Counted from the first letter of the stretch, positions 29,301-39,219 are shown. The stretch: 64,000 nt of DNA from Xanthomonas citri pv. mangiferaeindicae (GCA_002240395.1 CP016836.1:3782001-3846000); one strand, 5' to 3'. Notes: generated by a model not told the origin, from the letters alone. Numbers and translations: made by a program.

Positions 29301-30682
29301 CGCATCGCCTGCCACTGCTCCCGCTCGACCAGCAATGTGCGCGGCAGGTCGTCGTCGGTGACCTCGAACTGCTCGCCGCGGCGCAGGTCCTTGACCGCGA
29401 CCACGCCGCGCGCCGCTTCCTCGTCGCCGCGGATCACCACGAAGCGGATGCCGGCGCGATCGGCATACTGCATCTGCTTGGCGAGCTTGCGCGGCTCGAG
29501 CTGGGTCTCGACGTTGAGTCCGGCGCTGCGCAGGCGCTGCGACAGCGCGAGCGCCGACGGCAGGCCGGCATCGTCGAACAGCGTCACCAGCACATCGACC
29601 GAGCTGTCGGCGGTGCGCACCAGGCCCGCCTCGCGCAACTGCCAGAACAGTCGGGTCAGGCCGATCGAAATGCCCACGCCCGGCAGCTTGGACTTGGTGT
29701 AGTGGCTGGCGAGGTTGTCGTAGCGTCCGCCCGAGCAGATCGAACCGATCTGCGGATGCGCGTCGAGCACGGTCTCGTAGACCATGCCGGTGTAGTAATC
29801 CAGGCCGCGCGCGATCGACAGATTCAGCGCGTAACGCGACTCGGGCACGCCGAGCGCACGCAACTGGCTCAGCAGCGCGCGCAGTTCGTCACGCCCCTCC
29901 TCGAACAGCGCCGTACCGGCGCCGAGCGCATCGAGCTTGGCCAGCGCATCGTCGTGCCCGGTCGAACGCACGCGCGAGAACGCCAGCAGGCGTTCGGCGA
30001 CGTCGTCCGACAGGCCGAACGCCTCGCCAGTCAGCGTCGCGCGCACTGCGTCCTCGCCGCGTTTGTCGAGCTTGTCGATTTCGCGCAGCACGGTCATCTG
30101 CTGCGCATCGTCGATGCCCTGCCCTTCGAAGTAGCCGCGCAGCAGCTTGCGATGGTTGAGCTGGATCGTGAACTCGCCGATGTCGAGCGCGGCGAACACC
30201 GCGCTGATCACCGCCGGCACCTCGGCGTCGTAGCGCGGCGACAGCGTGTCCTTGCCGATCACGTCGATGTCGCACTGGTAGAACTCGCGGAAGCGTCCGC
30301 GCTGAGCGCGCTCGCCGCGGTAGACGCGCTGCATCTGGTAACGGCGGAACGGGAATGCCAGGTCGTGCTCGTGCTCGGCGACGTAGCGCGCCAGCGGCAC
30401 GGTCAGATCGAAGCGCAGCGCCAGTTCCGGCAGGCCGTCGGCCTGGCCGCCTTCCGCCGATTTGGCCAGCGCCCCGGTCGACTGCACGAAATAGACCTGC
30501 CGCTCGGTCTCGCCGCCCGACTTGGTCAGCAGCGTCTCCGACAGTTCGAACACCGGCGTCTCGATCGGCAGGAACCCGAAGCCTTCGAACGTGCGGCGGA
30601 TCGTGTCCAGCATGCGCTGGAACGCGATCTGGTCGCGCGGCAACAGTTCCATGACGCCGGGCGGGGTCCGGGGCTTGATCAT
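29297..30682 (-). CDS. hisS: Histidyl-tRNA synthetase
   Basis: HisS charges tRNA-His and is a class II synthetase of 461 residues. Seen: motif 1 region around GFLPIETPVFE, motif 2 in FRRYQMQRVYRGERAQRGRFREFYQCDID, the HisA-type blocks ARGLDYYTGMVYE and SGGRYDNL, and motif 3 in GVGISIGLTRLFW. The C-terminal anticodon-binding domain follows. It is 39 bases downstream of cydC and may be read from the same transcript. Downstream it is coupled to a lipoprotein gene. Confidence 0.96.
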   Translation of the reverse strand: MIKPRTPPGVMELLPRDQIAFQRMLDTIRRTFEGFGFLPIETPVFELSETLLTKSGGETERQVYFVQSTGALAKSAEGGQADGLPELALRFDLTVPLARYVAEHEHDLAFPFRRYQMQRVYRGERAQRGRFREFYQCDIDVIGKDTLSPRYDAEVPAVISAVFAALDIGEFTIQLNHRKLLRGYFEGQGIDDAQQMTVLREIDKLDKRGEDAVRATLTGEAFGLSDDVAERLLAFSRVRSTGHDDALAKLDALGAGTALFEEGRDELRALLSQLRALGVPESRYALNLSIARGLDYYTGMVYETVLDAHPQIGSICSGGRYDNLASHYTKSKLPGVGISIGLTRLFWQLREAGLVRTADSSVDVLVTLFDDAGLPSALALSQRLRSAGLNVETQLEPRKLAKQMQYADRAGIRFVVIRGDEEAARGVVAVKDLRRGEQFEVTDDDLPRTLLVEREQWQAMR

Positions 30683-30721
30683 GCGGGCAGCTCGTCGGTG
30701 ATGCGGAGGAAGACCGCCATT

Positions 30722-32403
30722 CTAGGGCGTGTCGGCATGCAGGTGCCCGTCGCGCAGCCACAGGTGGCGGTCCGCCAGCCCCGGCGGCACCGCGCCGTGG
30801 GTGATCAGCAGCAGGCTGCGGCCATCGAGCAGGTCGGGCAATTCGCGCAGCAGCGCGTCGGCGGTGTCGTGATCCAGGCCCTCGGTGGGTTCATCGAGCA
30901 CCACCAGCGCGGCATCGCGCAACAGCGCTCGGGCCAGCGCCAATCGCCGCGCCTGCCCCCGGACATCGTGATGCCGGCCTCGCCGACCCAGGCATCGAGC
31001 CCGCCCAGCGCCCGCGCCCAGTCGGCCAGCCGCACCCGCGCCAGCATCGCCCACAGCTGCGCGTCATCGGCCTGCGGCGCGCCAAACACCAGGTTGTCGC
31101 GCACGCTGCCGGCGAACACCGGGGCGTTCTGCGGCAACCAGGCGATCCGTGCGAACCAGTCGCGCTGACGGACGGCGCGCAGGTCGACCCCGCCGAACGA
31201 CAGCGTGCCCGCGTCGGGCTCGGCACTGCGCAGCAGCAACGCCGCCAGCGTGGACTTGCCGCCGCCGCTGTCGCCACCGATCGTCACGCGTTCGCCCGGC
31301 GCGATCGAAAGCGTCAGGCCACGCAGCACCGGCCGGTCCTGGCCAGGCCAGGCGAAGGTCACGTTATCGAAACGCAGCGCCCCGGCGGCCGGTAAGGCCA
31401 CCGGCGCTGGGGGATCGACGACCGTCGGCTCGGTACCGGCCACCGCGTCGAGACGCGCAATCGATGCACGCGCGGCCAGCAGCGCTTGCCAGGCCAGTCC
31501 GGCCCCCGCCCAGGCCTCGAACAACCCGATCGCGAGAAAGAACAGCGCCGCCGCGTGTGCGGGAGGCAACGCCCCGCCCAGCGCCGAGGCGCCGACGATC
31601 CACAGCGTGCCGACCAGGCCGACGCCGGTCGCCAGGCCATGCCACAGGCCGCCATCGGCCAACTGCCGTCGGCGCACGCGCTCGGCATCGCCCACGGCCT
31701 GCGCGTCGGCGTCGACGCGGGCCAGCCAGCCATCGGCCACGCCCAGCGCCGCCAGGTCGGCCTGACCGTCGTAGAGCTCGTGCAGGCGGGCGCGCAGTTC
31801 GGCACGGCGCCGGGCCCGCTCAGCCTCGGCGGCCGAGCGCCCGCGGGCGACCAGCCAGGGCACGCCGAGCCCGGTCGCCAGCGCGACCAGCGCCAGCCAG
31901 GCCGCGGTCGGCGGGTGCAGCCAGGCGGCAATGCCCAGGCCTGCGACGCCCAGTGCGAGCAGGGCCAGCAGCGGGCCGGTCGCGCGCAGCAACAGGCCAT
32001 CCACCGCGTCGATGTCGCCCAGCAGTCGCGCCAGCAGATCGCCGGTGCGCAGCCGCCCCAACTGGCCGGGCGTGAGCCGCAGCGCGCGCGCAAAGAACCA
32101 GCTGCGCAAGTCGCGGGCGATGCGCAACATCGCGTCGTGGCCGGCGAGCTTTTCGACATAGCGCGAGGCGATGCGCGCGAAGGTCAGCGCCCGGATGCCG
32201 GCCGATGGAGTGAAGAAATTGAAACTGCCCAGCGTGCCGAAGGTCAGCGCACTGGCGGCGATGAACCCACCCGACAACCCCAGCAGTGCGACGCCGGACA
32301 CCAGCGTCAGCGCCAGCAGGCCGATCGCCGCGGCCACGCGCCCGCGATGTCGGCGCAGTAGCGAGCGGGTGCTGGCGATGTCGCGATCGAAGGCCGCACT
32401 CAT
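30722..32403 (-). pseudogene. cydC: CydC-like ABC exporter subunit, frameshifted at the ABC signature
   Basis: CydDC exports reductant (glutathione/cysteine) to the periplasm and is needed for cytochrome bd assembly. The gene reads well from the ATG at 32403: six-helix membrane domain, Walker A GGDSGGGKST near residue 370, Q-loop LPQNAPVFAG. It then loses frame at the signature, where MSGG is followed by nonsense. In the other frame QARRLALARALLRD, Walker B VVLDEP and the H-loop LITHG continue to a stop at 30722. The shift lies at the run of five C on the plus strand (30956-30960), and one extra base would restore the reading frame. It may be a sequencing error or a true inactivation. It overlaps cydD by 4 bases. 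Confidence 0.85.
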
Positions 32404-34118
32404 CGCGCCGCCTCCACGGTGGGCTCGACCGGGGCCGCCGACGGCCCGGGCAAGCGCCAGACCGCATCGGCCCAGTCCATCACCGCCTGACTGTGCGTGG
32501 CGACGATGACCGTGCAGTCGCGCAGCGAGGTGCCGAGTGCGGCGAGCAGGTCGGCTTCGGTCGCAGGGTCGAGAAACGCCGTTGGTTCGTCGAGCAACAG
32601 CAATTGCGGGCGCAGCAGCAATGCGCGCGCCAGCGCCACGCGGCGCGCCTGCCCGCCCGACAACCCGAAACCGTGCTCGCCGATCGGCGTGTCGAGGCCC
32701 TCGGGCAGGTGCGCGGCAAACCGTGTGACCTGCGCGATCTGCGCCGCCTCACGCACCGCAGCCTCGTCGGCCTGCGGCGCGCCGATGCGCAGGTTGTCGC
32801 GCAGGCTGCCCTGGAACAGCCACGGCCGCTGCCCGGCCAAGGCGATCGTCGTGCCGGGAGGCACATGGATACACCCGGATTCCGGCGGCAACCAGCCAGC
32901 GAGCGCATCGAGCAGCGTGCTCTTGCCGCCACCGCTGGGCGCCACGATCGCCAGGCGCTGCCCGGCCGGGATGTCGCGCGAGGCGCCGGCCAGGGCCGGC
33001 ACCGCGGCGCCGGGATGACGCAGCGTGACCGCCTCGATCCGCACCGCCGGCGCACCGGTCGCATTCGGTGCCGGGTCGGCCGCCGGCACTGCATCGAGCG
33101 CGGGGCGGCTGTCGTCGAACGCGGCCTCGACCTCGGCGACCGCGGCCAGCGCGTTCGCGCGATCGTGGTAATACCCGGCCAGTCGACGCATCGGCCCGTG
33201 GAACTCCGGTGCCAGCAGCAGGCAGAACAGGCCGGTCGCCAGTGTCGGGGCCGGGTCGCGCAACGCGATCAGCCCCAGATAACTGAAGCCGAAGTACAGC
33301 GCCACCAGTGCGACGCTGACCGAGGCGAAGAACTCGAGCACGGTCGAGGACAGAAAGGCGATGCGCAGCACGCGCATGCTGCGCACGCGGATGGTTTCGG
33401 TGGCCTCGCCCACCTGCGCCAGCTCCGCTTCGCCTCGGCCGTAGACGCGGATCAGGTCGAGCCCACGCAAGCGATCGGTGAAATGCGCACCGGCCCTGGC
33501 AAGCGCCGAGAGCTGCGCGCGGCCGGCGGCCTCGGCGCGCATGCCGATCAACGCCATGAAGAACGGCGCCAAGGGCGCAGCCGCCAACAGCAGCAGACCG
33601 ACGATCCAGTCGGCGGCGAACACCGCCACCAGCAGCACCGGCGGCACCAGCATCACCTCGGCACGCGCGAGCAGGTAGCCGCCGAAGTACGGCGCGGCGG
33701 CATCGACATGGCCGGTCGACAGCGCGACCAATTCGCCGCTGCGCCGCCCGCGCAGCCACACCGGACCGCGCGCGATCGCCGCACGTGCCAGCCCCACGCG
33801 CATGCGCGCCAGTGTGTCCTCGACCGCATCGGCGGCCGCGCGCTGCCCGATCCAGCCCAGCAGCGTGCGCGCCAACAACGTGACCGCCAGCAGCGCGAGC
33901 GGCGCATGCAGCGCGCCTGGCCCCCGCCCGTCGATCAATGCCGCGTCCAGCCCCCAGGCGATCGCCGCGGCCTGCGGCACCAGCAGCCAGCCGGCGAGCA
34001 CCTGGCTGGCCTGGGCCACGCGGTGACGCGACCGGCTCGGCACCAGTTGCGCATCGAGCCATTGCAGGCGAAGACGACGAGGACCGGTGCGGTCCTTTCC
34101 TTGCGGCGGCGAGGTCAT
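32400..34118 (-). CDS. cydD: CydD-like ABC exporter subunit
   Basis: This is the half-transporter partner of CydC, 572 residues. Seen: an N-terminal membrane domain with about six hydrophobic segments, Walker A APSGGGKSTLLDAL near 375, Q-loop LAGQRPWLFQGS, ABC signature FGLSGGQARRVALARALL near 475, Walker B LLLLDEPTAFLD and switch His in VIVATHSQ. The ATG at 34118 was chosen because upstream in-frame sequence does not look coding. It is the first gene of cydD-cydC, possibly continuing to hisS. cydAB is not in the window. Confidence 0.93.
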   Translation of the reverse strand: MTSPPQGKDRTGPRRLRLQWLDAQLVPSRSRHRVAQASQVLAGWLLVPQAAAIAWGLDAALIDGRGPGALHAPLALLAVTLLARTLLGWIGQRAAADAVEDTLARMRVGLARAAIARGPVWLRGRRSGELVALSTGHVDAAAPYFGGYLLARAEVMLVPPVLLVAVFAADWIVGLLLLAAAPLAPFFMALIGMRAEAAGRAQLSALARAGAHFTDRLRGLDLIRVYGRGEAELAQVGEATETIRVRSMRVLRIAFLSSTVLEFFASVSVALVALYFGFSYLGLIALRDPAPTLATGLFCLLLAPEFHGPMRRLAGYYHDRANALAAVAEVEAAFDDSRPALDAVPAADPAPNATGAPAVRIEAVTLRHPGAAVPALAGASRDIPAGQRLAIVAPSGGGKSTLLDALAGWLPPESGCIHVPPGTTIALAGQRPWLFQGSLRDNLRIGAPQADEAAVREAAQIAQVTRFAAHLPEGLDTPIGEHGFGLSGGQARRVALARALLLRPQLLLLDEPTAFLDPATEADLLAALGTSLRDCTVIVATHSQAVMDWADAVWRLPGPSAAPVEPTVEAAR

Positions 34119-34259
34119 GAAATCAGAAACATCCAGCAGCGGATGACGGCGACCCCATTGTCGGTATCGCGTCGTGCCCGCTATTATCGCAGCCCGCCGC
34201 GCCGACGACGCGACCGCCCTCCACCAGGAGGCCGATCGCCCCCGTCGAACACGACCCCC

Positions 34260-34289
34260 TTGCCCTGATGACGGGTGCATCGGTAGAAT
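34260..34289 (+). promoter_or_regulatory. Promoter of tRNA-Pro
   Basis: TTGCCC (34260-34265), an 18-base spacer and TAGAAT (34284-34289) end 15 bases before the tRNA. Confidence 0.6.
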
Positions 34290-34304
34290 GCGCGGCTCAC
34301 CTGT

Positions 34305-34381
<77 letters not shown>

Positions 34382-34394
34382 ATCTGGTGATCCG

Positions 34395-34417
34395 AAACCG
34401 GCCCTTGCGCCGGTTTT
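34395..34417 (+). terminator. Terminator after tRNA-Pro
   Basis: An 8-bp perfect stem (AAACCGGC / GCCGGTTT) with a 6-base loop, whose 3' arm runs into a T-rich end (TTTTCGTCTATT), starts 13 bases after the tRNA. Confidence 0.75.
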
Positions 34418-34464
34418 CGTCTATTACGGCCGTGCCCGGTTCGCGGCATGCGATGCCGCCCGCC

Positions 34465-35709
34465 ATGACGCCCACGCCTCACGCCACCCGCCCACCGATC
34501 GCCTTGCGCACGGTGCGCCTGGTGGTGTTGCTGGGCATCGCGCTGTCGGCCTTCAACCTGCGCACCGCGGTGACTTCGCTCACCCCGCTGCTCGATCTGC
34601 TGGGCACGCAGTTCGGCTTCGGCTCGGCCACCGCCGGGGTGCTCGGCATGCTGCCCACCGCGGCCTTCGCCGTGTTCGGGGTGACCACGCCGATGCTCGC
34701 GCGCCGTGTCGGCATCGAGCGCACCGCATTGCTGGCGATGCTGCTGGCCACCGCCGGCCTGGCGCTGCGCTCGTGCGCTGGCGGCGTGGGCCTGCTGATG
34801 GCCGGGTCGATCGTCGCATTGGCCGGCATGGGCATCGGCAACGTGGTGTTGCCGCCGCTGGTCAAGCGCTACTTCCCCGATCGGGTCGGCGCGGTCTCCA
34901 CGCTCTACATCACCGTGCTGCAACTGGGCACGATGTTGCCCGCATTGCTCGCCGTGCCGCTGGCCGAGGCCGCCGGCTGGCGTGTGGCGCTCGGCGCCTG
35001 GACCTTGACCGCGCTGGCCGCGGCGCTGCCGTGGATCGGCCTGCTGGCGATGGCGCGGCGGCGCGGCAGTGGCGTGCGGGTCGATGGCCCGTCCACCGCG
35101 GTGGCCAGTGTCTCGACCGGCGGCGCACGCGGACGGGCATGGCGCTCGCCGGTCGCCTGGGGCATGGCGATGATGTTCGGCACCACCTCGCTGATCACCT
35201 ACGCGATGTTCACCTGGCTGCCGACCCTGCTCAGCGAAGCCGGCGCCTCGCCCGCATTCGGCGGCACGATGGTGGCGTTGTTCTCCGCGCTCGGCCTGGT
35301 CAGCGCACTGGGCATGCCCGCGCTCGCGGTGCGCGTGCGCAATCCGTTCGCGATCGTGCTGCTGTGCGCCTGTTGTCACATCGCGGCGTTCTCCGGCCTG
35401 CTGCTCGCGCCGATGGCCGCGCCGGTGCTGTGGGTCGTGCTGCTGGGCCTGGGCCCGTCGACGTTCCCGCTGGCGCTGACACTGATCAACCTGCGCACAC
35501 GCACGCCGGCCGGCTCGGCCGCACTGTCGGGCTTCATGCAGGGCGTGGGCTACACGCTCAGCTGCGCCGGCCCGCTGCTGTTCGGCGTGCTGCACGGCGC
35601 GACCGGCGGCTGGCGCTGGCCCTTTGCGATGCTCTACGGCTTCGTCGCCGTGCTGCTGGTCGGCGGCTGGCTGGCCTGCAAGCCGCGTGCACTCGAGGAC
35701 AGCTGGTAA
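34465..35709 (+). CDS. MFS transporter, CynX/NimT family-like
   Basis: This is a 414-residue inner-membrane transporter with about 12 hydrophobic segments. Seen: LLGIALSAFNLRTAVTSLTPLL as TM1, GIGNVVLPPLVKRYFPDRVGAVSTLY in TM4-5 (the motif of the cyanate/nitroimidazole transporter CynX/NimT/YeaN group) and a TM7 opening TTSLITYAMFTWLPTLL. The ATG at 34465 is chosen; another at 34453 is possible and no strong ribosome site decides it. It stands alone after the tRNA terminator. The substrate is unknown. Confidence 0.8.
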   Translation: MTPTPHATRPPIALRTVRLVVLLGIALSAFNLRTAVTSLTPLLDLLGTQFGFGSATAGVLGMLPTAAFAVFGVTTPMLARRVGIERTALLAMLLATAGLALRSCAGGVGLLMAGSIVALAGMGIGNVVLPPLVKRYFPDRVGAVSTLYITVLQLGTMLPALLAVPLAEAAGWRVALGAWTLTALAAALPWIGLLAMARRRGSGVRVDGPSTAVASVSTGGARGRAWRSPVAWGMAMMFGTTSLITYAMFTWLPTLLSEAGASPAFGGTMVALFSALGLVSALGMPALAVRVRNPFAIVLLCACCHIAAFSGLLLAPMAAPVLWVVLLGLGPSTFPLALTLINLRTRTPAGSAALSGFMQGVGYTLSCAGPLLFGVLHGATGGWRWPFAMLYGFVAVLLVGGWLACKPRALEDSW

Positions 35710-35726
35710 GCGATGCGTTCCGGCGG

Positions 35727-36080
35727 TCAGCGGTTCGCGTGCCCGTCGCCGCGCGCGGCCCAGCGCAGAAATCGCCGATACAGCCAATAGAACACGCCGA
35801 GCAACGGCAGCGGCAACAGCACCAAGGTCGCCACGCGCGCGGGCTGCGACAAACCCGGCGCCAGCATATCGACGCCGGCCGCATCAAGCAGCAGAACGGT
35901 CGCCAGCAGCGACCACAGATTGCACATCAGCAGCGCCATGCCGCGATAGAACAGCCGATGCGGACGCGAGGGATGATCGATGCCCGCCTCGGCCGGACGC
36001 AGCACGAACATGCCTTGCATCAACGCGACCTGGCCGACGATGCCGCCGAACAGTTGGAAGAGAAAAACGAAAGCGCTCAA
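35727..36080 (-). CDS. Membrane protein, function unknown
   Basis: This 117-residue protein has three likely membrane helices: about 3-25 (VFLFQLFGGIVGQVALMQGM), 48-68 (ALLMCNLWSLLATVLLLDAA) and 83-100 (VATLVLLPLPLLGVFYWL). A basic C-terminus suggests it faces the cytoplasm. It converges with the MFS gene (17-base gap) and is divergent from the acyl-CoA ligase gene. No family recognised. Confidence 0.65.
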   Translation of the reverse strand: MSAFVFLFQLFGGIVGQVALMQGMFVLRPAEAGIDHPSRPHRLFYRGMALLMCNLWSLLATVLLLDAAGVDMLAPGLSQPARVATLVLLPLPLLGVFYWLYRRFLRWAARGDGHANR

Positions 36081-36250
36081 CTGACGAAAAGTCCGAATCG
36101 GGGAAGGCGAATCGCAGGCATCGCTGCCAGCGCTCGGTCACAGACGCCTGAATCTGCGGATCGCGCCGGCAGTACCACGGCCGCTGCGCCGTGAACTTCT
36201 CGGGCGAGCCTCGTATCCTGCCGCACTCAACGATAGCGCAGCCGATTGCC

Positions 36251-37933
36251 ATGCACGACACGCCCAGCCACGTCACCGGCCCCACCGATATGCCTCTGCT
36301 CGAGGAAACCGTCGGCGCGATGCTCGCGCGCGTCGCGGCCCGTCACCCCGATCGCGAGGCGCTGGTCGCTCCGTCGCAATCGGTGCGGCTGAACTACCGC
36401 GCGTTCGATGCCGCGGTCACACGGCTGGCCGCCGGCCTGCTCGCGCTGGGGCTCGAACCGGGCGATCGCATCGGCATCTGGTCGCTCAACCGCGCCGAAT
36501 GGGTGCTGATGCAGTTCGCGTCCGCGCGCGCCGGCTTGGTGTTGGTCAACATCAATCCCGCCTATCGCACCCACGAGCTCGAGTACGCACTGACCCGCGT
36601 CGGCTGTCGAGCGCTGGTGCTGTCGCGGGCCTTCAAGACCTCCGACTACGTCGGCCTGCTGCGCGAACTGGCGCCCGAGCTCGACAGCGCCGCGCCCGGC
36701 GCGCTGCAGGCCGCCCGCTTGCCCGAACTGCGCCATGTGCTGGTGCTGGGCGATGGCGACGAGGTGCCTGGCACGCTGCGCTTCGATGCGGTGGCGGCCT
36801 GCGACGACAGCGATGCGCACGCGCGGCTGGCGGCATTGCAGGACCGCCTGGCGCCGGACGATGCGATCAACATCCAGTTCACTTCCGGCACCACCGGCGC
36901 GCCGAAGGGCGCGACACTGAGCCACCGCAACATCGTCAACAACGGCTGGTTCGTCGGCGAGGCGATGCGCCTGACCGAGACCGACCGGCTGTGCATCCCG
37001 GTGCCGTTCTACCACTGCTTCGGCATGGTGCTGGGCAACCTGGCCTGCGTGACCCACGGGGCGTGCATGGTGGTCCCCGGCGAAGGCTTCGATCCGCTGA
37101 CGACGCTGCAGACGGTCGAGCGCGAACGCTGCACTGGCCTGCACGGCGTGCCGACGATGTTCATCGCCGAACTCGACCATCCACGTTTCGGCGAGTTCGA
37201 CCTGTCGTCGCTGCGCACCGGCATCATGGCCGGCTCGCCGTGCCCGGTCGAGGTCATGAAGAAGGTCGTCGAGCGCATGCACATGACCGAGGTCACGATC
37301 GCCTACGGCATGACCGAAACCAGCCCGGTGAGCTTCCAGACCACGCCCGATGACCCGCTCGACCGGCGCGTCGACTCGGTCGGACGGGTGCACCCGCACG
37401 TGGAAGTGCGCATCGTCGACAAGGACGGCGCAGTGGTGCCACGCGGCGAGACCGGCGAACTCCAGACCCGCGGCTACTCGGTCATGCGCGGCTACTGGGG
37501 CGAACCAGCGCGTACCGCGGAGGTGCTCGATGCCGACGGCTGGATGCACACCGGCGATCTGGCCACGCTCGACGCCGAGGGCTACTGCCGGATCGTCGGC
37601 CGGCTCAAGGACATGCTCATCCGCGGCGGCGAGAACATCTACCCGCGCGAGATCGAGGAATTCCTGCACACCCACCCTGCCGTTGCCGACGTGCAGGTAT
37701 TCGGCGTGCCCGACGCACGCTTCGGCGAGGAAGTCTGCGCCTGGATCCGCCTGGCCGACGGCGCCACCTGCACCGCCGACGAGATCCGCGCGTTCTGCCG
37801 CGGCCGCATCGCGCACTACAAGATTCCGCGCTACATCGACTTCGTCGACGGCTTCCCGATGACGATCACCGGCAAGGTGCAGAAGTACCGGATGCGCGAA
37901 ATCGCCGCACGCCAGCACACCGCGTCGAACTGA
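36251..37933 (+). CDS. Acyl-CoA synthetase (AMP-forming), medium/short-chain type
   Basis: It activates a fatty or related acid to its CoA thioester through an acyl-adenylate. It is an ANL-superfamily enzyme of 560 residues. Seen: P-loop FTSGTTGAPKGATLSH near residue 215, AYGMTETSPVSF near 350 (motif II), the ATP-ribose Asp in MHTGDLATLDAEGYCRIVGR near 435, and the C-terminal catalytic lysine in ITGKVQKYRMRE. Loops resemble the FadD3/AcsF-like and medium-chain group; the acid is not identified. The start at 36251 leaves a 20-residue leader before TM-free sequence. It is a single gene facing proA. Confidence 0.9.
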   Translation: MHDTPSHVTGPTDMPLLEETVGAMLARVAARHPDREALVAPSQSVRLNYRAFDAAVTRLAAGLLALGLEPGDRIGIWSLNRAEWVLMQFASARAGLVLVNINPAYRTHELEYALTRVGCRALVLSRAFKTSDYVGLLRELAPELDSAAPGALQAARLPELRHVLVLGDGDEVPGTLRFDAVAACDDSDAHARLAALQDRLAPDDAINIQFTSGTTGAPKGATLSHRNIVNNGWFVGEAMRLTETDRLCIPVPFYHCFGMVLGNLACVTHGACMVVPGEGFDPLTTLQTVERERCTGLHGVPTMFIAELDHPRFGEFDLSSLRTGIMAGSPCPVEVMKKVVERMHMTEVTIAYGMTETSPVSFQTTPDDPLDRRVDSVGRVHPHVEVRIVDKDGAVVPRGETGELQTRGYSVMRGYWGEPARTAEVLDADGWMHTGDLATLDAEGYCRIVGRLKDMLIRGGENIYPREIEEFLHTHPAVADVQVFGVPDARFGEEVCAWIRLADGATCTADEIRAFCRGRIAHYKIPRYIDFVDGFPMTITGKVQKYRMREIAARQHTASN

Positions 37934-37935
37934 AT

Positions 37936-37957
37936 CCGCGCCCGCGTATCGGCGCGG
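37936..37957. terminator. Short hairpin between convergent acyl-CoA ligase gene and proA
   Basis: A 7-bp stem (CCGCGCC / GGCGCGG) with an 8-base loop lies in the 35-base convergent gap. It has no U-run; a weak bidirectional terminator at best. Confidence 0.3.
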
Positions 37958-37968
37958 CGCGTCGTCCG

Positions 37969-39219
37969 CTACGGGTGCCGCACCTGCCCGGCGCCCTGCA
38001 CGACAAAGCGCTCGATGGTCAGCGCCTCCAGGCCCATCGGGCCGTAGGCATGCAGGCGCGTGGTCGAGATGCCGATCTCCGCGCCCAGGCCCAGCTCGCC
38101 ACCGTCGCTGAAGCGCGAGGACGCATTGACCATCACCACCGCGGCGCGCAGCGCGGCGACGAAGCGCGCGGCATTCGCATCATCGCGCGTGGCGATGACC
38201 TCGGTGTGGTCCGAACCGAAGCGCTGGATATGCGCGATGGCGTCGTCGAGCGAATCGATCACGCGCGCGGCGATGATCAGGTCGAGGAACTCGGCGGCAT
38301 AGTCGTCCTCGCTCGCCTCCGCGACATCGCCGGCCAGGGCACGGACGCGCGCATCGCCACGGACTTCGACGCCGGCCGCCCGCAATGCCTGCACCGCGCG
38401 CGGCACGAACGTCGCAGCGATGTCGGCGTGCACCAGCACTGTCTCGAGCGCATTGCAGGCGCTGGGGCGGCTGGTCTTGCCGTCGATCAGCAGCCGCAAC
38501 GCGACCTCGGGATCGGCGCTGGCATCGACGAACAGATGGCACACGCCTTTGTAGTGCTTGATCACCGGCACCCGCGCGTGCTCGGCGACGAAGCGGATCA
38601 GCCCCTCGCCGCCGCGCGGGATGGCCAGATCGACGACATCCACGAGTTGCAACAGCGCGAGCATCGTCTCGCGCCGCAGATCGGTCACCAGGGTCAACGC
38701 ATCTGGACCGACGCCATGCGCGGCGATCGCCTCGCGCAGTGCCGTGGCAATGGCCGTATTGGAGTGGATGGCCTCGCTGCCACCGCGCAGGATCACGCCG
38801 TTACCGGCCTTGATGCACAGCGCTGCGGCATCGGCGGTCACGTTCGGGCGCGCCTCGTAGATCATCGCGATCACGCCCAGCGGCACGCGCACCTTGCGCA
38901 CGTGCAACCCATTGGGGCGGACGTCGTCGCGGGTCACCTGCCCGACCGGATCGGGCAGCGCGGCGACTTCGCGGACTGCGGCCGACACGCCGGCCAACCG
39001 CGCCGCGTCCAGGCGCAGACGATCGAGCAGCGCGCCGGTGGTGCCACGCGCCTGGGCGGCGGCGACGTCCCGTGCGTTGGCGGCGAGGATCGCCTCGGCG
39101 TGCGCGTCCAGCGCATCGGCCATCGCGCGCAGCAGCGCATCGCGCGCGGCGGTGCGCAGGCCCGCCAGTGTGCGCGCGGCCTCACGGCATGCCAGGGCCT
39201 GTTCGCGGAGAGTCTGCAT
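37969..39219 (-). CDS. proA: Glutamate-5-semialdehyde dehydrogenase (gamma-glutamyl phosphate reductase)
   Basis: ProA reduces glutamyl-5-phosphate to the semialdehyde with NADPH in proline synthesis. It has 416 residues and an ALDH-like fold. Seen: VPLGVIAMIYEARPNVTADA, GNGVILRGGSEAIHSN (cofactor region), VDLAIPRGGEGLI, and the catalytic Cys in KTSRPSACNALETVLVH near residue 255. A clear AGGAG ribosome site lies before the ATG at 39219. It is separated from proB by two unknown genes on the same strand. Confidence 0.96.
   Translation of the reverse strand: MQTLREQALACREAARTLAGLRTAARDALLRAMADALDAHAEAILAANARDVAAAQARGTTGALLDRLRLDAARLAGVSAAVREVAALPDPVGQVTRDDVRPNGLHVRKVRVPLGVIAMIYEARPNVTADAAALCIKAGNGVILRGGSEAIHSNTAIATALREAIAAHGVGPDALTLVTDLRRETMLALLQLVDVVDLAIPRGGEGLIRFVAEHARVPVIKHYKGVCHLFVDASADPEVALRLLIDGKTSRPSACNALETVLVHADIAATFVPRAVQALRAAGVEVRGDARVRALAGDVAEASEDDYAAEFLDLIIAARVIDSLDDAIAHIQRFGSDHTEVIATRDDANAARFVAALRAAVVMVNASSRFSDGGELGLGAEIGISTTRLHAYGPMGLEALTIERFVVQGAGQVRHP

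Noticed and set aside
27070..30682. Complete histidine utilisation (hut) operon
   Set aside because: No urocanase, imidazolonepropionase or formiminoglutamate hydrolase gene is in the window; only the lyase is present.
34119..34280. In-frame N-terminal extension of cydD to 34280
   Set aside because: The extra 54 residues are Arg/Ser-rich without homology-like features and would put coding sequence over the tRNA promoter; the ATG at 34118 gives the normal length.
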